Both the position numbers and the translations under genes were made by a program. From positions 1-64,000 of the forward strand of contig NZ_VFPS01000004.1 of NCBI RefSeq assembly GCF_006716815.1: a stretch of 64,000 nt of DNA. The letters run 5' to 3'. This document shows, piece after piece, positions 51,643 through 59,855 of the stretch (within the stretch, counting starts at the first letter, position 1; each line of letters opens with the position of its first letter). Source of the stretch: Microbacterium lacticum (lineage in GTDB: Bacteria; Actinomycetota; Actinomycetes; Actinomycetales; Microbacteriaceae). Under the pieces are notes generated by a model, which saw nothing but the letters and a program-made list of their open reading frames with translations, ran no database searches and was not told the DNA's origin.

Positions 51643-54578
51643 GAGATCACCTGCGTGGACGAAGTCGTGGGCGACGAAGAGGAGAGGGATGCCGGGGCGG
51701 ATATCGCAACGGTGAGCGCGAGCGCGCGGACGCCCGGGCGCCGCGCGTCGGCGAGCAGATCGAGCGCGGCGCCCTCGCGGCGCGCCGAGGCGATGATCGT
51801 GAGCGGGCGTGGTGAACCGCCGCGACGGGAGCGAGACGAGGCGGCGCGCTCCGCCGCGTCGCGCAACAGTGCGGATGCCTGGTCGCGGTCGGCCCCCGTG
51901 AGCGTGTCGAGACCGTCGATCGCGACGAGCGTCGCCCGGCCCGAGAGCGCCCGGCGCAGTTCGCGCAGCGGGTCGGCGGCGCCGTCGAGGAGCGCGACGC
52001 CGACGTGCGCGCGCACCCACGCCGCGCGGCCGGGCAGCAGGTGCCCGGCGACCCGCAGTCGCCCGGCGCTCGGGTCGATGCGGCCCGCCACCATGAGGAC
52101 GAACGCGCGGGCGGCGCGGGCGTCGGCCGCGGTGACGACGAGCGTCTCGCCGTCGTCGAGTCGCACGCTCGCGCCCGCGAAGAGCTCGACGTCGCCGCTG
52201 CCGCGACCGCCGTCGACCGTTACGCCGACGCCGTCGGCGACGAGGGGCGCGGTGCAGCCTGGTTCGGGCCAGTCAGCGAGGGCGAGTTCCCGCTCGACGG
52301 CCTCGCCTTCGATGTCGAAGTGCGGCAGCACGCGGTCGAGCCAGAGAGGCATCCACCACGCCTTGTCGCCGAGGAGGGCCATGACGGCGGGGACGAGCGT
52401 CATGCGGACGACGAACGCGTCGACCGCGATGCCCACGGCGAGGCCCAGCGCGATGGGCTTGATCGCCGTGTCGCCTTCGGGCACGAACGCCGCGAAGACG
52501 GCGAACATGATGACGGCGGCCGCGGTCACGACGCGCGCCGAGGCGGTGAAGCCGCTGCGCACTGCGCCGATCGCGAGCGCCCGGGCGCTGTACGGCTCGC
52601 CGGATGCCTTCGCCGCGCGCCGCGCGTGCACGAAGTCTTCGCGCATGCGCGAGACGAGGAAGACCTCGTAGTCCATCGCGAGGCCGAACAGGACCCCCAT
52701 GAGGATGATCGGCATGAACGAGATCACCGGGCCCGTCCGCGTGACGTGCAGCGCGTCAGCGAACCAGCCCCACTCGAACACCGCGGCCACGACGCCGAAC
52801 GCCGCGAGGATCGACAGGAGGTAGCCGACCGTCGCCTTCAGCGGCACCCAGATCGAGCGGAACACGACCATCAGCAGGATGAACGAGAGCCCGACGACGA
52901 ACAGGCCGAACGGCAGCAGCGCCGCGCCGAGGCGGTCGGAGATGTCGATCGCGATCGCCGTGAACCCCGTGACCTTGAGGTCGACGCCATACTTCTCGAG
53001 CCATTCGTCGTGGTGCGAGCGCAGCTCCCGCACGAGGTCGGCGGTCGCCGGGTCGTCGGGTGCCGTCTCGGGGACGATCTGCACGAGCCCTGTGTCGGCG
53101 GTCTCGTTGGGCGTCGCGAGGGCGACCTCCTTGACGCCGGGAATCTGCTCGACCTCGGCCTTGAGGTCCGCCATGAGGCCCAGCGGGTCGGTCGAGGTGA
53201 CGATGGTGCCGGTGAGGATCAGCGGCCCGTTGGCGCCCGCGCCGAAGTGCTCGGCGGTGAGGTCGTACGTCTGCCGTGCCTCGCTCGAGGTGGGCTGCAT
53301 GCCGGCGTTCGGCAGGGCCAGCTGCAGGCTCGCCGCGGGGATCGCGACGACGCCGATCATCACGACGACCGCGATCGTCGTGATGATCGGGTGCCTCGTC
53401 ACGAGCATGACCCAGCGGTTCGTCCTCGGCGTCGAGCCTGTCGAGGCGGACACAGGGGCCGAGGCGGACTCGGTGGCCGCTGCCGTCGCGCCCGAGCGCC
53501 GCCGCCGGGGCACGGCGACGCCGCGCGAGAGGCCGTAGCCCCAGCCCGCGACGCGGGCCTTCGCGAAGCCGAGCAGGGCGGGGGTGAGCGTCACGGCGAC
53601 GAGCACGGCGACGGCGACGGCGACGGCCGCCGCGATGCCCATGGTCGTCAGGAACGGGATGCCGGCGAAGCCGAGGCCGATCAGGGCGATGAGCACGGTG
53701 ACGCCGGCGAAGACCACGGCCGAGCCGGCGGTGCCGGTCGCGCGCGCGGCCGACTCTTCGGGCTCGGTGCCCGCGCGCACCTGATCCTGATGTCGCGCCA
53801 CGATGAACAGGGCGTAGTCGATGCCGACGGCGAGCCCCAGCATGATCGCGAGCATCGGCGTCGTCGACGAGACGGTGGCGAACGCCGTCGACAGGAAGAT
53901 CAGGGTGATCGCGAGCGCCACGCCGATGAGGGCGCTGACCAGTGGGTACCAGGCGACGACGAGCGAGCGGAAGGTCACGATCAGCACGAACAGCGCCACG
54001 ATCACGCCGATCACCTCGACGAGTGAGAGGGCGGGCAGCGACGTCGAGAACAGGTCGCCGCCGACGACCACCTGCGAACCCGCGGGCAGGGCGCTCTGCA
54101 GGGTCGCCGACTCGTCCTCGAGTGCCGTCTTCGTGGCATCCGGCACGTCGGTCACGGTGCCCTCGAACTGCAGCCTCACGAGGGCCGCCTGAGCGTCGTC
54201 GGAGATGTTGCCGGTCACCATGTCGTCGTACGGGTCGGTGACGGCGATCACGCCGTCCAAAGCCTCGAGGCTCGTTACGGCGTCGGAGATCTCACTCCGG
54301 TACGGCTCGTCGTCGATGCGGTCGCCGGGGGCGGCCGCGACGACGTACTGCGCGCTCGTGCCGCTCGCCTGCGGGAACGTGCGGTTCAGGATCTGAAGGC
54401 CCTCTTCGCCCTCGGTGCCCGGGATCGAGAACGAGTTGTCGAACCCTTTGATGGCGCCGATGGCCATGCCGGCACCGACCGAGCCGCCGACCACGGCGAG
54501 CAGCAGCAGCCATCCGACGAGGACGCGCCACGGGTGGCGGTACGACCAGCGGCCGAGGGAGTACAGAAGTGTGGACAC
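51639..54578 (-). CDS. MMPL-family RND transporter with a C-terminal degenerate ATPase-like domain
   Basis: A 979-residue protein. Residues 1 to about 750 are an MMPL transporter with two sets of six spans and the exterior loops (SYRHPWRVLVGWLLLLAVVG, GLAVGIDYALFIVARHQDQV, FGLAMDYEVFLVSRMREDFV and GLAVGIAVDAFVVRMTLVPA). Such proteins export lipids. About 210 residues follow that look like an ABC ATPase fold (DDGETLVVTAADARAARAFV, AGRIDPSAGRLRVAGHLLPG, LVAIDGLDTLTGADRDQASA), but the Walker A and the Walker B Glu are absent. It is divergent from tetR with operator palindromes between them. Confidence 0.85.
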   Translation of the reverse strand: MSTLLYSLGRWSYRHPWRVLVGWLLLLAVVGGSVGAGMAIGAIKGFDNSFSIPGTEGEEGLQILNRTFPQASGTSAQYVVAAAPGDRIDDEPYRSEISDAVTSLEALDGVIAVTDPYDDMVTGNISDDAQAALVRLQFEGTVTDVPDATKTALEDESATLQSALPAGSQVVVGGDLFSTSLPALSLVEVIGVIVALFVLIVTFRSLVVAWYPLVSALIGVALAITLIFLSTAFATVSSTTPMLAIMLGLAVGIDYALFIVARHQDQVRAGTEPEESAARATGTAGSAVVFAGVTVLIALIGLGFAGIPFLTTMGIAAAVAVAVAVLVAVTLTPALLGFAKARVAGWGYGLSRGVAVPRRRRSGATAAATESASAPVSASTGSTPRTNRWVMLVTRHPIITTIAVVVMIGVVAIPAASLQLALPNAGMQPTSSEARQTYDLTAEHFGAGANGPLILTGTIVTSTDPLGLMADLKAEVEQIPGVKEVALATPNETADTGLVQIVPETAPDDPATADLVRELRSHHDEWLEKYGVDLKVTGFTAIAIDISDRLGAALLPFGLFVVGLSFILLMVVFRSIWVPLKATVGYLLSILAAFGVVAAVFEWGWFADALHVTRTGPVISFMPIILMGVLFGLAMDYEVFLVSRMREDFVHARRAAKASGEPYSARALAIGAVRSGFTASARVVTAAAVIMFAVFAAFVPEGDTAIKPIALGLAVGIAVDAFVVRMTLVPAVMALLGDKAWWMPLWLDRVLPHFDIEGEAVERELALADWPEPGCTAPLVADGVGVTVDGGRGSGDVELFAGASVRLDDGETLVVTAADARAARAFVLMVAGRIDPSAGRLRVAGHLLPGRAAWVRAHVGVALLDGAADPLRELRRALSGRATLVAIDGLDTLTGADRDQASALLRDAAERAASSRSRRGGSPRPLTIIASARREGAALDLLADARRPGVRALALTVAISAPASLSSSSPTTSSTQVIS

Positions 54579-54632
54579 GGGCGCTCCGAGACGAATACCA
54601 GGATCGGTATCGGGACGAGATCAGACGGCGTC

Positions 54633-54665
54633 GATACAGAACTGTATCCGATACACAGATGTATC
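54633..54665. promoter_or_regulatory. Two tandem TetR operator palindromes
   Basis: GATACAGAACTGTATC at 54633-54648 and GATACACAGATGTATC at 54650-54665 are both 16-bp palindromes, with centres 17 bp apart. They lie between the MMPL gene and tetR and probably serve both directions. Confidence 0.8.
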
Positions 54666-54739
54666 CTAAGAGCGTCGAGCGCCGACAGCCTGTGGAGTCG
54701 ATGTGAAGATGGGCGAGGCGATCGATACCGAGAGGAGAC

Positions 54740-55381
54740 GTGGTGAGCGACGTGACAACGCACGCCGGCAGCCGCCGTCGTGAGCAGACCCGGGCGCGCC
54801 TGCTCGCCGCCGCCCACGAGGTCTTCGCCGAGGTCGGCATGGATGCCGCGTCGGTCGAGATGATCTGCGAGCGCGCCGGCTTCACCCGCGGCGCGTTCTA
54901 CTCGAACTTCGCCTCGAAGAACGAGCTGTTCCTCGCCCTCATCACCCAGCTCGCCGAGGCGAAGCTCGACGAGGTCGCGGTCCGCGTGCGCGGGCTTCCC
55001 GCCGACGCGGTGTCGGACACGCGCAGCCTCGTGCGCCAGGTGGTCGGCGCGTCGCTCGGCGAGCGGATGGAGCCGCAGCTGATCAGCGAGATCCGCACGC
55101 AGGCCCTGCGCGACGCAATGCTCGCCGAGGCCTATCTCGCGTGGCAGGGCGCGATGCGCTCGCGCGTCGAGGGCATCATCGCGCACGTCGTGGATGCCTA
55201 CGGTCTGCGGCTGCGCCTGCCGATCGATGAGGCGGCCCAGCTGCTCGTCGACGTCTCGGACGACACCTGCACCCGCGCGACCATCGAGGGGCGGGGCGCC
55301 GCCGAGATCGCCGAACAGATGAACAGCCGGCTCGAGCGCCTCGTCGGCGTGCTCGTCGAGAACCCGCCCGCCGGCGGCTGA
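54740..55381 (+). CDS. TetR-family regulator of the MMPL/YhgE pair
   Basis: A 213-residue regulator. The HTH reads RREQTRARLLAAAHEVFAEV and FTRGAFYSNFASKNELFLAL, which is typical of TetR. The C-terminal ligand domain is all helical. Start is GTG at 54740, with GAGAGGAG upstream. The target is inferred from the divergent layout and the two palindromes. Confidence 0.93.
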   Translation: MVSDVTTHAGSRRREQTRARLLAAAHEVFAEVGMDAASVEMICERAGFTRGAFYSNFASKNELFLALITQLAEAKLDEVAVRVRGLPADAVSDTRSLVRQVVGASLGERMEPQLISEIRTQALRDAMLAEAYLAWQGAMRSRVEGIIAHVVDAYGLRLRLPIDEAAQLLVDVSDDTCTRATIEGRGAAEIAEQMNSRLERLVGVLVENPPAGG

Positions 55382-55390
55382 GCGCCGCGC

Positions 55391-56470
55391 TCAGCGCTGC
55401 GCGCGCGGCCGCGCGCGCAGGTACTGCACGGGCCAGGGCGCCGCCGCCGGCTCTCCCAGCTCGGTCGCCGCACGCAGGCCGAAGTGCGGGTCGCGCAGCC
55501 ATTCACGCGCCGCGAGGATCACGTCGGCCTCGCCTGCCTTGAGGATCGTCTCGGCCTGCGGGCCGGACGTGATCTCGCCGACGGCGCCGACCGCGACGCC
55601 CGCCGTGCGGCGCACCTCGGCCGCGAGCGGCACCTGGTAGCCGGGGCCCGTCGTGATCTGCTGGTGCGCGACGAGGCCGCCACTCGAGACGTCGAAGAAC
55701 ACCGCGCCACGTTCGGCCGCCCACCCGGCGACGGTCGCGGTCTGCGCGACGTCCCAGCCGCCGTCGGCCCAGTCGCTCGCCGAGAACCGCACCGTCACGG
55801 CCGCCTCCGGGGCCGCCGCGCGGACGGCGTCGACGACGCGCAGGAGCAGGCGGGCGCGGTTCTCGAGCGACCCGCCGTACTCGTCGGTGCGCAGGTTCGA
55901 CAGCGGCGAGAGGAACTGGTGCAGCAGATATCCGTGCGCGGCGTGCACCTCGAGCAGGGTGAACCCCGCCGCGACGGCCCGCGCCGCGGCCGCGGCGAAG
56001 GCATCCACCACCGCGTCGATGCCCGCGGCGTCGAGCGCGACGGGCTCGTCAAGCCCCTCGAAGGCGATCGCCGACGGGGCCACCGTCTGCCAGCCGCCGT
56101 CCGACGCCGGCACCGTGCCGCGTTTGCCGGTGAGCGGCGACCAGGTCGACGCCTTGCGGCCGGCGTGCGCGAGCTGGATGCCGGGGACGGCGCCGCGCGC
56201 GGCGATCGAGGCGGCGATCGGGGCCCAGGCATCCCGCTGCGCGTCGTTCCAGAGCCCCACGTCCTCGGGCGAGATGCGCCCCTCGGGCAGCACGGCGGTC
56301 GCCTCGGCGATAACGACGCCCGCCCCGCCCGACGCGAACTGCGCGAGGTGCACGTGGTGCCAGTCGTTCGGCACACCGTCGACAGCCGAGTACTGGCACA
56401 TCGGGGCGACCCACAGACGGTTGCGGACGGTCAGCCCGCCCAGCTCGATCGGCGTGAACAGCAGGTTCAT
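55391..56470 (-). CDS. Old yellow enzyme family NADH:flavin oxidoreductase (YqjM type)
   Basis: A 359-residue FMN TIM barrel: LFTPIELGGLTVRNRLWVAP, MCQYSAVDGVPNDWHHVHLA (Cys 26-type redox residue and His pair), GIQLAHAGRKAS, EVHAAHGYLLHQFLSPLSNL and REWLRDPHFGLRAA. It reduces activated C=C bonds in detoxification. No leaderless hexamer is obvious. It is convergent with tetR, 9 bp apart. Confidence 0.93.
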   Translation of the reverse strand: MNLLFTPIELGGLTVRNRLWVAPMCQYSAVDGVPNDWHHVHLAQFASGGAGVVIAEATAVLPEGRISPEDVGLWNDAQRDAWAPIAASIAARGAVPGIQLAHAGRKASTWSPLTGKRGTVPASDGGWQTVAPSAIAFEGLDEPVALDAAGIDAVVDAFAAAAARAVAAGFTLLEVHAAHGYLLHQFLSPLSNLRTDEYGGSLENRARLLLRVVDAVRAAAPEAAVTVRFSASDWADGGWDVAQTATVAGWAAERGAVFFDVSSGGLVAHQQITTGPGYQVPLAAEVRRTAGVAVGAVGEITSGPQAETILKAGEADVILAAREWLRDPHFGLRAATELGEPAAAPWPVQYLRARPRAQR

Positions 56471-56510
56471 CGGGGCCTTCCGGGGAGAGTGACGGGGGTA
56501 GGGTGACGGC

Positions 56511-57401
56511 ATGGCCATCGAGTGGAGCGCGGAACACGCGGCAGGCGTCCTCGAAAGGCCAACGGCCTCCGACGACAAGTATTCCCGTGGCGTGCTGGGC
56601 GTGCGAACGGGCTCGCAGCGCTACCCGGGCGCCGCCGTGCTCGGCGTCGAGGCCGCGCACCGCACGGGCCTCGGCATGGTGCGCTACCTCGGCGACGACC
56701 GCTCCACGGCGCTCGTCCTCGCCCGGCGCCCCGAGACGGTCACCGCGGACGGGCGGGTGCAGGCGTGGCTCGCCGGATCGGGGACGGATGCCTCGGAGCG
56801 CAGCTCCGCCGAGACGGCCGCCCTGCGCGAGGTGCTCGCGGGTGCGGTGCCCGTCGTCGCCGACGCCGGGGCGCTCGACCTCGTCGCCGACGTGCGCCGC
56901 GAGCTCCACGGTGACGACGGGGCCCCGCTCGTCGTGACGCCGCATGACCGCGAGCTCGCGCGCCTGCGGGAGGCGGCGGGGCTCGGCGTGATCGACCTCA
57001 CGGCGCCGGGCGCCGACCGTGTCGCGGCCGCCGTCGACACCGCGGAGGCCCTGAGGGTGACGGTGCTCTTGAAAGGTGCCCGCACGGTCGTCGCGACCCC
57101 AGAGGGCACGGTCCGCACAGTCGAGAGCCCGACGGCGTGGCTCGCCACGGCCGGCACGGGCGACGTGCTCGGCGGCATCCTCGGTGCTCTGGTCGCCGGC
57201 GCGGCCGGCCGGGCGGAGCGGGCGGCGGGCGGGGACGCGACGATCGGCACGGAGGAACTCGGTGTGCTCGCCGCGACCGCCGCGTTCGTGCACGGCCGGG
57301 CCGCAGCTGCCGCGTCGGCGCAGCGCGGCGGGGGACCCGTCACCGCCCTCGATGTGGCGGACGCCGTGGCATCCGTCGTCGGCGCCCTGCTCGGCGACTG
57401 A
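56511..57401 (+). CDS. nnrD: ADP-dependent NAD(P)H-hydrate dehydratase
   Basis: A 296-residue ribokinase-like enzyme that repairs NAD(P)HX. It has RTGSQRYPGAAVLGVEAAHR, LAGSGTDASERSS, VVADAGALDLVAD and the signature TAGTGDVLGGILGALVAGAA (TGDVL anion hole). It is the stand-alone dehydratase and no epimerase domain is fused. TAGGGT lies 6 nt before the ATG. Confidence 0.9.
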   Translation: MAIEWSAEHAAGVLERPTASDDKYSRGVLGVRTGSQRYPGAAVLGVEAAHRTGLGMVRYLGDDRSTALVLARRPETVTADGRVQAWLAGSGTDASERSSAETAALREVLAGAVPVVADAGALDLVADVRRELHGDDGAPLVVTPHDRELARLREAAGLGVIDLTAPGADRVAAAVDTAEALRVTVLLKGARTVVATPEGTVRTVESPTAWLATAGTGDVLGGILGALVAGAAGRAERAAGGDATIGTEELGVLAATAAFVHGRAAAAASAQRGGGPVTALDVADAVASVVGALLGD

Positions 57402-57451
57402 GCCCTCGCGCCGCCCCGTCCTCACGACACCCGCTCCGTAAGATGGGGAGG

Positions 57452-58690
57452 ATGTCGAGACGGGCTGCGCTGTGGGTCGCGTTCGTGCTCGTGCACGCGC
57501 TCATCCTCTGGCTCGGGTTCGCCTATCCGAACGAGCCGATGGGCGACGTCTACCGCGTGTACGAACCGTGGTCGCTGCAGGCGCTCGAGGGGCGCACCAT
57601 CGTCGGCATCACTGAGCCGTGGGTGTACCCGCAGCTGGCGCTCGTGCCGATGGTGCTCGCCCACGCGTTCGCCCCGATCGCGGGCTACATCGTCGGGTGG
57701 GGACTGCTCGTCACGGCACTCGACGCGGTCGCGTTCGCGGTGCTCGTCGGGCGTGGCGTGTCGGTCGGGCGCCGCACGGCGGCGTGGTGCTGGCTCGGGT
57801 TCATTGCGCTGCTCGGTCCCGTCGGCCTCTACCGGCTCGAGGCGGTCACCGTGGCGCTGTCGATCGTCGGATGCCTGTGGCTCGTCGGCCGCCCGTGGGC
57901 GGGATCGATGCTCCTCGCCGTCGCGACGTGGATGAAGGTGTGGCCCGCGGCGCTCCTGCTCGCCGCGGTGATCGCCGTGCGCTCGGTGCGGCGCGGCGGA
58001 GAGATCGTCGCCGGTGCGCTCGTCGTGAGCGCGCTGACCCTCATCGCGGTGGTCCTCGCCGGAGGCGCGGAAGACGCGCTCGGCTTCGTCGGCGAGCAGA
58101 CGACGCGCGGGCTGCAGGTCGAGTCGCCCGCAGCGATGCCCTACCTCTGGGGCGCCGTGATCGGTGCACCGGGATTCGAGGTCGCCTACTCGCGCGAGCT
58201 GCTCACGTTCCAGGTCGCCGGGCCGGCCGTCGACATCGTGGTGGCCGTCATGACCCCCGGCCTCATCGTCGCCATCGCGGGGGTCGCCGTGATCGGTGCC
58301 GTGAAGGCCGCGCGCGGGGTCTCGTTCGCCGCGCTGTTCCCGTCCCTGTCCCTCGCGCTTGTCGCCGGCTTCATCGCGCTCAACAAGGTCGGCTCGCCGC
58401 AGTACCTCGCCTGGCTCGTCCCGTCGATCGTCATCGGCATCGTGCTGCGGCGCCGGGTGTGGGCGGGGCCGGCGGCGCTCGCCCTCGTCGCCGCTGCGCT
58501 CACCCAGCTCGTCTACCCGCTCCTGTACGCCGGCATCCTCAGCCCGGAACCGGTCGCCGTCACGGTGCTGACCCTCCGGAACCTCGTCGTGTGGGCGCTG
58601 TTCGTGTGGATGGTGGTGCGCGTCGCACGGCTGCAGGCGCCGGTGCGGCGGCGGAGCCGGGTCGTGGATGCCGTGGCATCCGCCTGCTGA
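57452..58690 (+). CDS. GT87-type (DUF2029) membrane glycosyltransferase-like protein
   Basis: A 412-residue membrane protein with about ten spans. An early acidic motif GDVYRVYEPW and TEPWVYPQLALVPM, the later MKVWPAALLLAAV and LNKVGSPQYLAWLVPSIVIG are the pattern of GT87 mannosyltransferases that use polyprenyl-phosphate mannose in actinobacteria. The acceptor is unknown. TAAGAT lies 7 nt before the ATG. Confidence 0.75.
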   Translation: MSRRAALWVAFVLVHALILWLGFAYPNEPMGDVYRVYEPWSLQALEGRTIVGITEPWVYPQLALVPMVLAHAFAPIAGYIVGWGLLVTALDAVAFAVLVGRGVSVGRRTAAWCWLGFIALLGPVGLYRLEAVTVALSIVGCLWLVGRPWAGSMLLAVATWMKVWPAALLLAAVIAVRSVRRGGEIVAGALVVSALTLIAVVLAGGAEDALGFVGEQTTRGLQVESPAAMPYLWGAVIGAPGFEVAYSRELLTFQVAGPAVDIVVAVMTPGLIVAIAGVAVIGAVKAARGVSFAALFPSLSLALVAGFIALNKVGSPQYLAWLVPSIVIGIVLRRRVWAGPAALALVAAALTQLVYPLLYAGILSPEPVAVTVLTLRNLVVWALFVWMVVRVARLQAPVRRRSRVVDAVASAC

Positions 58691-58744
58691 CCGTCGTTCG
58701 CCGTCCCTCGCTCGTCTCACCCATCGATCACCCTGGAGGTCACC

Positions 58745-59098
58745 GTGCTCATCGCCTTCTCCGTCGCCCCGAGCGGCGCCCCGTCCGACCCCGAGCGTGC
58801 CGGCACCGCCAGCGAGAGCGCCGACGGCTCAGTGCACGACGCCGTCGCTGCCGCCGTCGCGGTCGTCCGCGCGTCGGGGCTGCCGCACCGCACGACCTCG
58901 ATGTTCACCGAGGTCGAGGGGGAGTGGGACGAGGTGTTCGCCGTCGTCAAATCTGCCACCGAGGCCGTGCTGCCGTTCGGGTCGCGGGTGTCGCTCGTGC
59001 TGAAAGCCGACATCCGCCCCGGGCGCACGGGCGAGATCGACGGCAAGATCGAGCGGCTCGAGCGGGCGCTCGGAGCAGGCGAGCCCGACGCGTCCTGA
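58745..59098 (+). CDS. MTH1187-family thiamine-binding protein
   Basis: A 117-residue ferredoxin-fold protein: MLIAFSVAPSGAPS, SVHDAVAAAVAVVRASGLPH, TTSMFTEVEGEWDEVFAVVK and RVSLVLKADIRPGRTGEIDG match the MTH1187/YkoF-like family that binds thiamine. GGAGG lies upstream of the GTG at 58745, so this gene uses a normal ribosome site. Confidence 0.87.
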   Translation: MLIAFSVAPSGAPSDPERAGTASESADGSVHDAVAAAVAVVRASGLPHRTTSMFTEVEGEWDEVFAVVKSATEAVLPFGSRVSLVLKADIRPGRTGEIDGKIERLERALGAGEPDAS

Positions 59099-59136
59099 CG
59101 CGCCGAGGCTCCCGAGGCCGCCGGTAGCATTGCCGG

Positions 59137-59853
59137 GTGGCCTCCTCGACCAGATCGAAGAGGACGGCGATGATGGCGCTCCTCTCTCTCGCCATCGGCT
59201 CCTTCGGCATCGGCATGACCGAGTTCGTCGTGATGGGCCTTCTGCCCCAGACCGCCACCGACCTCCTGCCGGCGCTCTCGGCCACCGATCCCGACACCGC
59301 GATCGCCCACACCGGCTGGCTCATCTCGCTCTACGCGCTCGGGGTCGTTGTCGGGGCGCCGACGATCTCGGCATCCGTCGCGAAGTACCCGCGCCACCGC
59401 GTCATGCTCGCGCTCGCCGCGGTGCTGACCCTCTTCAACGCACTCACGTTCGTCATGCCCACCTTCGAGCTCGTCGCGGTGTCGCGCTTTCTCGCGGGCC
59501 TGCCGCACGGCGCCTACTTCGGGATCGGCGCGCTCGCGGTCGCCGCGGTGCTCATCGCCCTGTTCGTCCCGGCGCACGCGGGCGACCCCGGGCGGACCCT
59601 CCGTGCCGAGCTCGGGGTGTTCCACATCCCCCAGGTGTGGCTGACGCTCGCGGTCGGGGCGATCGGCTTCGGCGGGTTCTTCGCCGCCTACAGCTACATC
59701 GCGTCGATCGTCACCGGGGTCGTCGGTGCGGCGCTCGCCGCCGCGGGGCTCGTCCTCGCCCTCGTCAGCTTCGGGGTCGAGCGCCGCACGAGCGTGCCGG
59801 GTGCGCCGGGTGCGCCGGGTGCGCTCACCGCGGCGGACGTCACCGCCGCCTGA
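59137..59853 (+). pseudogene. MFS transporter with two in-frame internal deletions
   Basis: The 238-residue frame starts like a DHA1-type sugar/drug efflux MFS (LSLAIGSFGIGMTEFVVMGL, LLPALSATDPDTAIAHTGWL, SRFLAGLPHGAYFGIGALAV). It then jumps from the fourth span to about the sixth (VAAVLIALFVPAHAG), skipping about 50 residues. Later it jumps from the seventh span (FFAAYSYIASIVTGVVG) to the end of the last one (AALAAAGLVLALVSFGVERR), skipping about 130. The frame is still open, so it may be translated but cannot fold as an MFS carrier. TAGCAT lies 6 nt before the GTG. It is convergent with metX, 2 bp apart. Confidence 0.75.
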
Positions 59854-59855
59854 GG

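Noticed and set aside
49657-52020. Start of the YhgE-like gene near 52020
   Set aside because: The upstream part lies antisense-free within the MMPL 3' end in another frame and is Arg-rich; the signal-anchor start at 51642 with a 4-bp overlap is far better.
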